Assembly (NCBI GenBank): GCA_030533445.1
Contig: CM060064.1
Location: forward strand, 22,589,626 to 22,653,625
Reading direction: 5' to 3'
DNA from: Cyprinodon diabolis
Taxonomy: Eukaryota; Chordata; Actinopteri; Cyprinodontiformes; Cyprinodontidae
Length of the DNA: 64,000 nucleotides
Shown here: one piece after another, positions 36,301-48,191 of the stretch
How the letters are laid out: each line of letters starts with the position of its first letter
How positions within the stretch are numbered: position 1 is the first letter of the stretch
Notes under the pieces: generated by a model
Databases searched by the model: none
The model's input: only the letters and a program-made list of their open reading frames with translations
What the model was told of the DNA's origin: nothing
Position numbers and translations under genes: made by a program

Positions 36301-38741
36301 ATATGACCATAACAAAGTCACTATAAAAGATGGGTGATGAATACACGTTTTGCAGCATTGACTTAAGATCTAATAGGCTGCAGATATCTCAAGCAGGAGC
36401 TTTAGAAACAGACGCATTTGACTCAAACTACTGCTCCAGCTGGGAGATCATGACTCATCCTACCTTGCCTCATAGGCATTCCTCATATTCTTGCCAAACC
36501 ATTCCAACACTCCTCTGCTCCTTTATAAGAATGGAAAGTCATTGTTTCCCTAATTCAAAGGACAATCTATCAAGGATCAATGCAAAAAGGGTTTTAAAAG
36601 AAAAAAAAAGAAGATATTTGAGGCTGATGGAAAATATATAAGTGTAATATACAGTGTATTCAATATTTTGTCGGGGAGATTTTGCATTACTACTATATGG
36701 CTTACAGAGGACTCTCACTATGGTTTTTAGTAGAGATGCATTGATCTAATATCATTTTCTGTACATGTTCTTATACCTTAGACAATTCTAGATTGGGTAA
36801 TCAGGCAAAAATGGGCCTGATACAAAGGGGCAGATGCATTGACTCTATTTCTAATATAGGTTTAAGTTCCATTAAAATCCCTTTACCCCCTTATGGACAT
36901 ATGTCTTTGATTTAAAGTTCATTTGAATGCTTACAGTTGGACATATTTTTTTTATACCACTTTCAGTTTTTAGGGCTTCCCTATCCAAATATGTAGCTCA
37001 AGTTGCCTTATGGGAATACACGTGGACATTTATACATGTTTTACTTGGCTATAGAGAGGACAGCAATGATTATAAAAAAGCTTAGTGTTTTGTGACCTGA
37101 GCATTGAATTGTAGAGTTTATTGAGTTTCTTGGAAATTCTTCAACTGAGATAGGCGAGCACCCCCATGATACTGAAAGAAGGAAGCAGGTACATTTAACA
37201 GATGACACATCCAGAGGATGTTGTCTGTGGTTCAGGAAAGCACACTAGGACTGCACCAGTTACACGTCTGGGGAACACCTGAGGTACTGACTCCAGAAGC
37301 ACAATATTATCTCCTAAGGCTAATGTTATCTCTGCAGCTTATGCACCTTGTTTACTATATTTTTTTCCTTCCACTCAACTTTCCATTAATCAGCTTGATA
37401 CAACATACTTTTAACATCCTGCTTTAGCTAAAAGGTTTTATTGTTTATTCTACTAATTGAGGAATTTAATGATCTTCTACCTGGTTATTAAACAGCAGTC
37501 TTCCCAACCTCTGCATTGACTTTTTCTGATACAATTTAACAACAATAAATGCCTGATAACACCCTGTAAGAAATCTTGATAATAAAGGAGTTTCACATAT
37601 ACATTTAATTCCTGAGAATAATAAATATTTGATAACAGGGATGTAGACCTACTTGTTCATCGATGCCCCAGCTACAGACATGATGAAAACTGAGTGAAAA
37701 AAGTTCATTCATTTGTGAGTCTGCTGTTAATTACTCATGGGAAAGGTGGGATTTTTGGAGCAGCTGTTGGCTCAATGATTTGTCACTCTCATCCTCTCCT
37801 ATCCACCTACTGATGTAGAAAGATTATTTTATTTACATCCCTGCATCACGCATATGTCTGCTGCATCCCATTGATTTACATCCATGACTGCTACAAGATT
37901 AAATATTCTATCAAAGGCACTGAATATGCATGAGTCCATCATATGAAAAAAAAAAAACTCCCATGAAAGCTGATTTCATCCTCTGACGTGTCCAGATGGG
38001 ATGCAATTATAATATGGGATTTTCTCTCTATCTATTCACAGAGCAAAAAAAAAAAAGGCCTCTGATGTTAGATGCAGGCCCAGACCTGACGCAGCTTGTC
38101 AATATGTACAGTAAAATATATCCTGATGGACTGACAGTGAGATCAGCATTCATGTCACAGATCAGGATTCCCATAGCAGCCATTTCGTTATATCCTAACA
38201 CTATGCCATCATTGCTGCTGATGACATCTGCTCCGGGGTACATTTCCTCATTAAAACCAGAGTATCAGCAGTGATGGGAAGAGGAAGCTGTGGATTAAAC
38301 AGTTTAGAACAAATATAACAATATGAGAAATCTCCCATTCAAAGAAAGAAGCATAGATGGAGCGCTGCATCCGTTCCCTCAGGTTGCGCTTACCTCAACG
38401 TTTTCCAACACGCAGTAGGACAATAAAGCCACCAGGACTGGAATTGCGGTATGCCCCATTTTTTTGCCTCTCCCTCTTTGTCCCTTTTATCTAAATAACG
38501 AACTTTCTAATGTGTAATATCTGTCTCCAGTAGAAGCTGTCTGGTTGCATCGGTAGAAGCGCAGATACTGATAGCCTGCGTTTTTCTCCTGCGTCCTCCT
38601 CTTTCTGCTCACTCTCTCCAGCGGGCTCTCCAATGGCAGGCCGAGCTGTTATGTGGATGAAGACTGGCAGGACCAAGCCCTGTTTCTGCGGGTGTTTGTT
38701 GGAGACTTCGCTCAGGGCGACCTTTCTTTGGCTTGGTGAAC
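33321..38741. other. Intergenic DNA, about 5.4 kb, nothing recognised
   Basis: AT-rich with A/T homopolymers (for example 34281-34332). Open frames at 33174, 36330 and 37996 show no domains, no splice context and no codon bias I can defend. No mobile element recognised. Confidence 0.4.
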
Positions 38742-38756
38742 AGCGCCATCTGGTGG
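38742..38756 (-). promoter_or_regulatory. CTCF-consensus match
   Basis: The minus strand reads CCACCAGATGGCGCT, which fits the vertebrate CTCF core CCASYAGRKGGCRSY at all positions. It lies in a GC-richer patch just before the long microsatellite. Occupancy cannot be judged from sequence alone. Confidence 0.45.
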
Positions 38757-38803
38757 AAATTATTAGAGAATGCAAAAACCAACAGCTGTGTAGGTTGCCA
38801 TTC

Positions 38804-38970
<167 letters not shown>

Positions 38971-41220
38971 TTTTTTCCATCCTACTTGGCTATGGTAAAG
39001 GTGACTTTTTAAAATGAGGTTCCTAGCTGTTATACCTGTAATACTGCGGACACTAAACATTTCACTACAGCCTTAAATGTGATACCAAAACATTCATTTT
39101 CAGCCTGATCAAAGAATAATTTATCATTACAGTAATGTTTTATTTTACTTACTAGGATCATATCATTGATCATTTAATCTTTTACTGTGATAATCTCACA
39201 TGTTGCCATGCTTAATGTGGGATACTTTATTTGTCCTTTGCTGTATCATGTTTTTTGAGTCTGTATTTTTCCTTTCTCTTTGCGTTGTACTATAGAAATA
39301 GACTCCATCAATCCCTAAGGACATCAGATTATTTTGAAATCTTGACAGGTAAACACATATAGACTTGCATTTAAGGAAGGTCTTTACTGATGTGCCTGTA
39401 TTTAAAAAAAAATATATGACAGCTGACTCATTTAGGAGAATGGCACTCAATGACTCAACAAAAGATGTAGCGTTTGTAACACATTAACAAAGGGGACATC
39501 AGTCTAACGTTCATATGAATGTGGGTATAAGTTATGGAAAGAAAAACATCTTAAACTCAAACTATACTTACATTTATTGAAAGCAAATCAAACGGTGCAT
39601 GGAAGTAATTAGATATCCTCAGGGACCTTTACAAAGTTATGAGGAAAATAAATATTATACAATCATTTAAATTAAAGTTTGACTTTACAACTGTAGCTTT
39701 TTATCTTTTATTGTTTTGATGAAACACCTTTTCCTTGAGTTTATGTGAACACACTTTAGATTATGCTCTGGTGGCTTTGCTCTAATTATTGTAATAAATT
39801 GGAGCTGTTGGTCACCTGGTATAGAAATTTCCAGCATTCCAGTTTAAAATATGTGATAATAACAGCTATGACATTACGTAAAATCTCAGCGTATCAAAGA
39901 CAATGATATTGTGCTCTTCTATTCTGCTATTATTTAGTACATCCTCTCCTCCTCCATTACCACCTGGCCACCATCGGGCTCAAGAGCAGAATGCAGATTA
40001 TCATTTATTATGCAAAGAGGGTGTCTGGCTAGAATTTTCCTTCTCTTCAGGAAGTGTACACCTGCAGGACTCAGAGGCTGGCAGATAAGATAACCCCCTC
40101 CATCATAGACTCATCCCTCTGGCAGATAAATGCGGTTCTTCAGAACCAGAGCATCTCAGTGCAAAAAAATATTTTTTCCTAATCTTCTACTAGCATCTTT
40201 AAAAAGGTATCGGAGATCCACTGACACTTTTTCCATTGGGGTACAAAAAAATCTAAACATGTCAGCATGTGTGTATGAGAATAACATGTTTATATAAATA
40301 TCATTTTATGCTTTTAATATTATTTTCTTGCTTGTTGAGGTGCTCTTTAGCAACAGCTTTGATTTGTTTATCACAAATTGTATATTAATGTATACTTTTA
40401 TGCCATCCGTACGTTAACTTCTGCAGCATCACATAATCAAATTCCTCATACATATTAATCACTACATGGTAATAGAGCATTTTCCGATTTTGATTTCATG
40501 ATTCTGATAAGAGCTGAGGTGCGTCACAGAGGTAACGTAGTGTAAAAAAACTAAACTAAAAAAGTATCTCTGAACCAAAAAGTAGAAAAAACACACACAA
40601 AAAGACAAGCCTTCAAAAAACGCAAGTTTTTTACTTAATGACAAAATAAGCAGCAATGATAGAGAAAAAGAAACAGTCGACAGAAAACAAAGCAATGTCG
40701 GCAATCTAGTTGATGGGAGGAAAAACAAGGCTAGGTGCTAACTATGAACTGTGTATTGTGCCTTTTAATACATGTTTGAGAGTTATGGAAGAGAACAACT
40801 TGTGCGAAATGTATTCATTTCCTTTTATATTATAGTGTTTTAACTATTTAGTAGTGTAGACAAGAGAGTTTCTATTAATTGGCAACCTCCTAAATCTGTA
40901 ATATAACAGGAAATACTTCTTTCTAAATACCTAGACAGCTCTTATAGTCAAGACCATATATAAACTGTATATAAATAACTAAACAAGCCCTCATCACACT
41001 GCTAGAAAAGAGAGGTAAACACATTTACTGCTAAGCCTAGTAAAAATGTATATTTCCTGTTAAAATAGGTTGGTTCTTTCCAATATTCCTGCTCTCTTAG
41101 ATCAAGGGAATATAATGTGGTCTACTGGTTTCATTTGACTACCTTATTTTACCAGGTAAAACCATATGATCTACTCAAGATGAGTGTATTGTATTAAGAC
41201 TATATTGAAATACACTACTC
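38971..41220. other. Intergenic DNA, possible decayed LINE patch
   Basis: Mostly ordinary AT-rich sequence. Around 40050-40170 the phrases gtgtacacctgcaggactc and aaccagagcatctcagtgc weakly recall the C-terminal part of a LINE reverse transcriptase, but the frame is broken and short. Confidence 0.3.
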
Positions 41221-42503
41221 TTAAAGGTACACTATGCAACCGGTGTTGATTTTCCAGCGAGGCTCCCCCCAGAGGACGAAAGTAAAAGTCCACTGTCGTA
41301 AATATGCTCAGCTGTTCTCCTGGTTTCTCCGTCAAGCCAGGCGCGGTTGTTTTGAGCTTAGCAGACAGGCGAACGCAACAAATGACTAATGCTGCGTTCA
41401 CACTGGACGCAGCTGGCGCGACAGAAGCAGCGAGTTTACATGCAAAGTCAATGGTTGACGCGCGTCAAGGCGCAGCAAAAGGTCCCGCGGCGCGTTTTGA
41501 GCAGCAGGCGCAGCGCGTCTGAGCAGCTGAAGCAGCGCGTCGGGCACGTTTAAGCATCTGACCGCAAACGCGCTGCTGCTCCAGATGGAAAAATTGAATT
41601 TTTGCTGCTCGACGCGCCGCGCCAACCAATCAGAGAAGCTGATCTGGGAGCTGGCAGGGAGAGAGACACAGCGCTGATGATCAGAGCGCTATGATCACTC
41701 CTCTTAAACAGTTTATTGACGCCTAAATTAACTTAAAATGCAGAAATCTGCCGGCAGAATATGTTGGCTTTTATTATCCTGCTGCCTGCAGTTTGGATTA
41801 TTTAGATGAAAAACACCTACCAGCTGCCGCGGTGAACGGCGAGGAGGCGACCTGGCCAGAGGCTGCTGATGAAGGGATTCCTACTGTCGGCGCACCGCTG
41901 GTATGTAGGGGTCTGAGCGGCTCCGACAGAAAAAATATTGGAAGGCACGATGATAATCTGAATGAACTGACTGCACTGATTACGTTTTCAGGTATATTTT
42001 CTCACTTAAAAACATAACAAAACTACTTTATTCCCACTGATCACAGCAAATATAGCTGCAAGGCAGAGAAAGGATAGTAAAGCTCCGCCCAACGCGCGTT
42101 GGACACACTTTTGCACCGCGCAGCCAGAGCAGCAAAGCTGCTTCAGCCGCTTGTCAGAACTAACTGGTACAAGCAGTAAAAATGAAGCAGCAGACGCGAT
42201 TTTGCTGCTTTTGCTGCATCTGGTGTGAAAGCAGCACTGCACAAAGATCGCCACTGTGCTAGCAACGAGCATGCTTTTAACTGGGGGCGTGTAGCTGTTC
42301 TCGCCGTAAAGCAAGACCGACTCTCGCGAGACTTCTGAGCCTGTGGGTGCGGGTCGGTGCTCCTCCAATTGCAAGTGCGGTATTTCCCCCACAGACCACC
42401 AGGGCGGCCGAGAATACCTTTGTTCAACCTGAAATGACTCATTTAATCATCCAAAACGTTATGGAACACATTAACTGAAAAATGTTGCATAGTGTGCCTT
42501 TAA
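41221..42503. mobile_element. TTAA-flanked element carrying a second inverted-repeat element
   Basis: Outer ends TTAAAGGTACACTATGCAAC and gttgcatagtgtgcctttaa are inverted repeats of about 19 bp bounded by TTAA (41221-41224, 42500-42503). An inner unit with its own terminal repeats lies inside (41390-42236). The interior is much GC- and CpG-richer than the surroundings. No transposase seen. Confidence 0.8.
41390..42236. mobile_element. Inner inverted-repeat element, CpG-rich
   Basis: The left end tgctgcgttcacactggacg and the right end (minus strand: tgctgctttcacaccagatg) are imperfect inverted repeats of about 24 bp. It lies wholly inside the TTAA element, so it inserted later. No clear target duplication was found. 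The inside has many gcgc/cgcg words and gcagc repeats. Confidence 0.65.
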
Positions 42504-43297
42504 TTAGACATTACTGTATATATTTCCAACCACCCATACTTTTGAATACGGTACATGTTTTTGTCATGTCCCCGTCCTCATATTTTTTCTCAAATTCAAG
42601 ATCTGGTGCGTTTTGACACTAAGGTGAAAAAAATTAGACAAATAGATTGGCCTTCTATCTATGGAAACCCAGCTGATTGCATCGTGCCATTTATTTTGCA
42701 GACTTAAATCCTCCTGGATGAGCATATAGTGTCAATGCAGATTTGACTTTGAAACAATCTCCGACACCAAGCATGCATGCAAAACCAATGGATGATTGGG
42801 GAAAAAACTGTTTTAATTGAAGAAAACCTCCAGCAGAACAAAGTTCAGTTTGAATGGCCTTCTGCCTCGGCCAAATGAGGATTTGATAAGACCGAGCTGA
42901 AGAAACACAGATCATGAATACTTTCTATGTTACCTAAGGTAATATAAATTAGCTCCATATGTCATTCTATTTAGGAAAGAAAAGTGTAAGCGGATGAGTT
43001 TTGATCTGCTTTTCAGATCAATGGGGTGAAAGATAGTATGTATAGGTAGTTACAGTGAAAGCTGAGACAATAGTTGGCCCACCTGTGTATTAATCAGGCC
43101 GTCTATGAGACGGATGGCTTATAATAAAGGAGAAGTCCTCATTAACACAGATTAAGAGAGGTGTGTGAACATTTAAGAGTTTTTTTGTTATTTTTGTTTT
43201 CAGTGTACTAATACCATAAAAATGTCTTGTACTTCAAGAAAAGACTAATTTACATTTAATACAGATCTTTTCATACTGATAATAAAAAGCGTGTAAT
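42504..43297. other. Intergenic DNA, nothing recognised
   Basis: AT-rich non-coding sequence between the TTAA element and the solo LTR. Confidence 0.4.
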
Positions 43298-43707
43298 TGT
43301 CATGTTGGGTCTAAGAGTGAAACCCAAATGCAGAACACCACAGACTCAGAGTAAAAGTTCAAACTGTTTATTGAAGAGAAAACACAATAATGTTATTCGG
43401 GCTCAGATGGAGGAATGGATCCAGGAACCGGTAACACAGGACTCTGTAGAGAGGGACAGTTTGGTTAGCCAAGAGACTGGAGTATCTTGTCAGAGTCTTT
43501 GAATTGATCTGTACCTGATGTGGTTCAGACAGAACTGTTGAGGGAGGGAACCAGATGGGTCCAGAGACAGAGGTATCAGCTGAGGGCTTAGCAGCGGCAG
43601 AGCTTGGCTTCAGGCTTATGAGGTTCAGACCTTGAGTTGATCTCCTAGTCCTCTCCTTGAGAACCAGCAGGTTGTTCCAGACAGAGATCTTCAGGTTTGA
43701 CTTCCAA

Positions 43708-43710
43708 GGG

Positions 43711-43762
<52 letters not shown>

Positions 43763-43771
43763 TAGGCAGGT
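43708..43771. repeat. (GGCA)n microsatellite inside the LTR
   Basis: About 15 GGCA units with one GGTA change. They sit between the polyadenylation signal and the TATA box of the LTR, so they lengthen its transcribed part. Confidence 0.95.
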
Positions 43772-43937
43772 TTCCAGGCTGTGAGCTCCTCCAGAGCTCC
43801 AGGAGAGTATCAGGTTTTTCCATAAACTGTTTAACACTCTGGCGCTGAAGGGAAGTCAAGCCGCTGCTTATATAGTTGGTCTCCTGACGAGATGATCAGC
43901 CTCAGGTGTGCAGGTGGCTTCAGCTCAGGAGACCCAG

Positions 43938-43952
43938 GGCGCCCTCTGCTGG
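43938..43952 (-). promoter_or_regulatory. CTCF-consensus match inside the solo LTR
   Basis: The minus strand reads CCAGCAGAGGGCGCC, fitting CCASYAGRKGGCRSY at all positions. It lies in the LTR U3 region about 1.7 kb upstream of the st14 start and has the same orientation as the match at 38742. Confidence 0.45.
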
Positions 43953-43987
43953 AGAAAGGTGGAAGATCTCCGGATCCCAACAGCAAT

Positions 43988-45404
43988 CACTGGTAAATTG
44001 CTTGAAACCAGCAATAACTGCTTTTAAAAAAATCCTTTTATTTGACTTATTAAGTGTTGGGTTTCTAAGTAATTTAAAAGCCATTTTACAAAAAATATTG
44101 AGAAATTAAAAGTACTTGTTACAGAAGACTGATTAAAATCTTAATCACACAATTCTTTATCCTAATATTTGACCAAAACCACATTTACTATATAGATAGT
44201 GAATTAAAAAGATCTAATACTATACTAGTGATTAACATACCCCTTTTCTCTCATAGTATCTGCCATTTTGTATTTAATGTAAAATGCCTATGTCAAAGAG
44301 AATACGTTTTTTTTTTTACTTTATCTTCATTTTGAACTGAAACATTCACATTTGGCATAACAGCAATAATCATACTAATAATAACCCTTATAGTTCAAAA
44401 GAGAGTTTTGGTAAAAGTTTAAGCAAATGTTTTAAGTCCAAGTCCCTTCAGTCAGAAACAACTTAAATTTAACATTCATTGCGATTTTACACAAATTATT
44501 GACGCAATACATCATAGCAAAAAATTTTTTGTCCGCAATAACAGTATATTGATTATTATGATATGCAAAAGTAACTTCAATTTCTCAAATACAAAAAATA
44601 TGGCAGAAAATGATTTGTAACACGATGAGGACATGGGCAATAACATACAGTTACACAATTATTATGCAAAAATCACAATTTAGCCAAAATATGACAATTA
44701 TGCTACAGGCAAACAAAATACAGCACAACACAGAAGACACAATTTAATCGCAGAATCTTCCAGAATACTGCTTAAGAAAGAGTTAAAAGGGAGACCATTT
44801 AGCTAAATCCTATTGAATTTTTATAAATAATGTATCAAAAACTTTTTGTCAGATAAATAAAACCTAACACCGAAGTACACAAAACCATGCATAGCAATCT
44901 TTAACGAGCATTATTATCCTAGTTTAATGACACAAACATACTTTTCTGCAGGTTTAATTTATACCTTGAAATTTACAGGGAGGGAGGAAATATGTTTGAA
45001 GTCGAAAAACAATTTGCAAGTTTGAAAGAAAAATTGTAGGCTAAATTGGAAAAAAAAATCTGAAAGTGAATTTCTCCATTCTGAGATCAATAAAGTTGCA
45101 TTCTTTTTAAGTTCAAAATACAGTTTTTCAACTTAAAAAAAGAAACATACAAACTTGACTGAAAAGTTTTTTTTAAGATACTATTTTTGAGATTTAAATG
45201 TTTTTTTTTTAGAATTTTTTCCCCCTAGTTTATTTTATTTTTTTATTTGGAACACATTTTGTGGAACAAACTTTATGGTTCCAATTTAGCTAAAATGAGG
45301 CCCCAATTTTATAAAAATCAATGTCATCCAGTGCATTATTACGACTCTGATCCATTTCCACTGAGTTGAATTTAGACAGGCAGGGATTTCTGGTGGCCAG
45401 GTGC
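43988..45404. other. Upstream flank of st14, AT-rich
   Basis: Mostly AT-rich non-coding sequence with long A/T runs. A short SINE/LINE-type tail (gaatttctccattctgagat, then caataaagtt) lies at about 45066-45098. No gene. Confidence 0.45.
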
Positions 45405-45626
45405 ACGCCAGGTGTTGTGGGCGGGGCTTATGCTCAAGGCGTGTGAGCAACAGGTTTACTTCTGGCTGGTTCAAGCTCTCTGCTCGCTAGGAAAAGATTG
45501 TGATAAACCTCCGAAGGACTACGCTGTGTTTTGTTTGTTTTCTTTAATGACTGCAGTGTTGGTTTAAGGTAGAAGACAAGCTGCAGAGTTTTTCCTGTTG
45601 GATTCAGGTTCCGCCTGTCTGTTGAA
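45405..45626 (+). promoter_or_regulatory. st14: Candidate st14 promoter and 5' UTR
   Basis: After a long AT-rich stretch, composition rises to GC-rich here. A consensus GC box (gggcggggc, 45419-45427) lies about 200 bp upstream of the candidate start codon. There is no convincing TATA box at the usual distance. It fits a TATA-less Sp1-type promoter. Identification depends on the exon-1 call and is inference. Confidence 0.45.
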
Positions 45627-45647
45627 ATGAGCTCTGCCAGATATCAC
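45627..45647 (+). CDS. st14: st14 (matriptase), candidate first coding exon
   Basis: The ATG at 45627 gives MSSARYH and then meets a consensus donor (gtaagt at 45648) in phase 0, the phase needed to join the exon at 61704. The joined N-terminus (SARYH, then GQNGHQEQIVFLT) lines up without gaps with the human matriptase juxta-exon region as I recall it (SRHEK, then VNGLEEGVEFLP). The length, seven codons, is much shorter than the human first coding exon. A GC-box region lies just upstream. The alternative is that the real exon 1 lies elsewhere in the intron or that this is one of several first exons. The implied intron 1 is about 16 kb. Confidence 0.55.
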
Positions 45648-48108
45648 GTAAGTGGAGACTTTTTTTCCCTTTACTTTAGCCAGGTAGCCTGTTGGGATGA
45701 AATATATAACAAGAGAGACCTGGACTATAACTTTGGAACACGCAGGCATGTTTAAATATCTGCTTGCTCCGCGCTGGTTGGTTTTCAGAGGAAACGAGTC
45801 TGAAATATTTATTCTGTAGCAGTTTCTACTGCAGTTTGCTGTCACTGCTGAACTTCCGGTATTCCACCTGGAACCTCACCTATCCTTCCATGAACATACT
45901 GGATCCCTTCTGACAAGGACGACAGTCTGAAAGTTAACTTTTTTTTTATTATTATTTCCTTATAAAGCAAGTTGAAATTTAACTTTTTGCTTAAGATTGA
46001 TTGGTCTCTATCAATATAATTGGTTATATCCAAATTTGTGTCAGATCTGTAATTGTGAGTTTTAATCATAATGACCTATTTTTAATTAAAGTATTAAGAG
46101 ATATGCCCTCTTGGTAATGGCATTTGCTTTCTGAATTTTGAGAGATTTCCAATGGTGTTTAGTGAATACACGCACAAACAAAATAAATATATGCATAATC
46201 TGACGTAATTTTCAAGCAACGTTTTCCTTATTTGAAGAGTACTCTTTTTTTTTTTTTTTTTTTTTTTCCTTCCTGTGCTCTGTACCCATCTATTGCACAG
46301 CCTGTGTGGCAGCAGCCAGTTTACTATATATTTTTTCTCTTTTTGGTTCTGTAAAGGCGCCTCACTTGTTATTAGGATTTCTAACCAATATATATTAAAG
46401 GCACCGATCTACATGTCTCCAAGAAAAAGTATCTGTCTCCTTTTGAGGCTGCATCAACCCTATAAATCCCACCCCAAACACACACACACACACCGACCCT
46501 TGACATGAGTCACAAACTGCTGGTTATAGCAGGTCACTAACATTCTGAGAAGGCGGTACGTTCCCCGGGTTCAAATCTTTTAGCAGGCCGCTTTGGGTCC
46601 CTGAACCTGAGAACATTCACAAGATGATGCACAGCAGCCATCACGGATTCAATTTAGGAGACACATTTAATTTGAACGTACAAAAAATTGCTAGTAAAGA
46701 CTGTTATTTATTAATTTACTTAGAAAAGCACCCTTTTAAATCAGAAAACATCAAAGCACTTTGCACTACATTCATTCACCAATTCCCACACAAATTCACA
46801 CACTAATGGTGTCAAGCAACACTGCAGCTTCCCTGTGGTACATCAGATATTTTGTTATAAATATGAGTTAACGGGATCTTTTCTTTACAGAGTAATTCTT
46901 TTTTCAATGATGAACAAACAAAACATTGAAGCCACTTTTTAATTTTTAATCAAACAAACACCTTCCTACTATAAAGTTGCTTACATGGGACACTGTAGGG
47001 CGTGTACAGGCAGAGTTGAATTTAACTCTTTCTTAGAAACCACAATGAGCCTCTAGGAAGCCACTATACAAGCAAGGAATGTGTTGTTGTTATTGTTCTT
47101 CCACAAAGTGTCCCGGTGTGGTGTCAGTAGCAAAACTGCAAAGGAGTCACACATTTCAAAGGCACAGTAATGGCCTCAGTATAAAGCCTTTTATAGCTCA
47201 GAATTTAAACAGGCATTGTTCCTGTTTAAATTCTAGGTTAAGTTTTGCCCACTTAACCTAGTGGCCAATCTGTTCAGGGACATGCATAGATTATGTGTAT
47301 TCTCCCCTTATAATTCAGTTTCATGAGAAACTCTTGAATAAGAAGAGGGTAGAAGAACATATAAACATTCTGAGTTACCTGTGTTAAGTTTAGGAAATCC
47401 TGGTTTTGGGTGAGTGCTGTTGAAATCAAAGGGTAGGGCAACATTTAGCTGACAGCCCCATGCAAACAGTCCAAACAGGAGAATGATTAAACAGTTTAAA
47501 AGCAAATTAAACTCTGTTTAACTGGTCTCTCACAATGAGTACTGTTATCTATGGTCCAGTTTCACAGAATAAACAAAGCTGATTTTGTAAAGGGCCTCTA
47601 GTAGATCATTGAGGCGAGACCCTGTCCTTTCTTGTGCCTTGCTGACTACAAAAACTAAGGTGAATAAGTTATTACATTTACATCTCTCACCTATTATATT
47701 CATAAAAAAAGAAGGTAGCTACAATAATTAATTGTTAAACACTATAATCATATATCTTATCATATTTTTTGTTCTTGTCTGAAAACTAAATTAATTTCAA
47801 TACAGGTACTATTTTGTTCTTATCAAACACTGAATAGATCTGAACTGAGGAAAAAGTAAGGACACCTTTACTTCTTAATAGCTTGGGTGACCTCCTTTGG
47901 CTGGCATATCATGAGTGAGAAGCCTCCTCTTGTAGCCATCTAAGTATCCTTGATTTTCACCTTGAAGTGTGCAGAATGTTTCATGTCTCTCCTTGGCTTT
48001 TCCTCCCTCTGTGGCCCAACCCCAAACCGCTCCCTATCCACTGCCTCTTCTATGGAGTGTCACTCCCAATGAAGTCACACTCACAGTTGTTAGGTTGCCT
48101 GGATTGAA

Positions 48109-48126
48109 GGGGGGGGGGGGGGGGGG
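48109..48126 (+). repeat. Poly-G run of 18
   Basis: An uninterrupted run of 18 G, able in principle to form intermolecular or slipped quadruplex structures and prone to length change or sequencing error. Confidence 0.9.
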
Positions 48127-48177
48127 TTAAATGAGAATTGGATGACCCCTTACCTCCACTGGATATGAAAATAAGTT

Positions 48178-48191
48178 GTTGCTATGGCAAC
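48178..48191. promoter_or_regulatory. RFX X-box-like palindrome
   Basis: GTTGCTATGGCAAC fits the RFX X-box consensus (GTTRCC-ATGG-YAAC type) and is nearly palindromic. It lies in the putative st14 intron 1, about 2.5 kb from the candidate start, so an intronic enhancer is possible. Confidence 0.45.

Larger units (their letters stand above)
43298..43982 (-). mobile_element. Solo LTR of an LTR retrotransposon, minus orientation
   Basis: The 685-bp unit begins TGTCATGTTGGG and ends GGATCCCAACA, giving the TG...CA ends of LTRs. Flanking 5-mers gtaat (43293-43297) and gcaat (43983-43987) match at 4 of 5 positions. Read on the minus strand it has a TATA box (ACTATATAAGC, about 43868-43878) and, downstream, an AATAAA signal (complement of 43369-43374), in the order expected for U3-R-U5. 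No gag or pol sequence adjoins it, so it is a solo LTR left by recombination. Ty3/Gypsy-type is the likeliest class. No proviral genes are present. Confidence 0.7.

Noticed and set aside
41304..42442. Several GC-rich open frames suggesting a host gene with a CpG island promoter
   Set aside because: The whole GC-rich block is bounded by TTAA inverted repeats and a second inner inverted-repeat pair, so it is a mobile element.
43368..43859. Minus-strand open frame of 163 codons with Cys-Leu-Pro-Ala repeats
   Set aside because: It reads through the GGCA microsatellite inside the solo LTR. No family features outside the repeat.
46562..46600. Possible tRNA gene from a B-box-like GGTTCAAATC
   Set aside because: No cloverleaf can be drawn around it and no A-box is in range. 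It is probably a SINE remnant.
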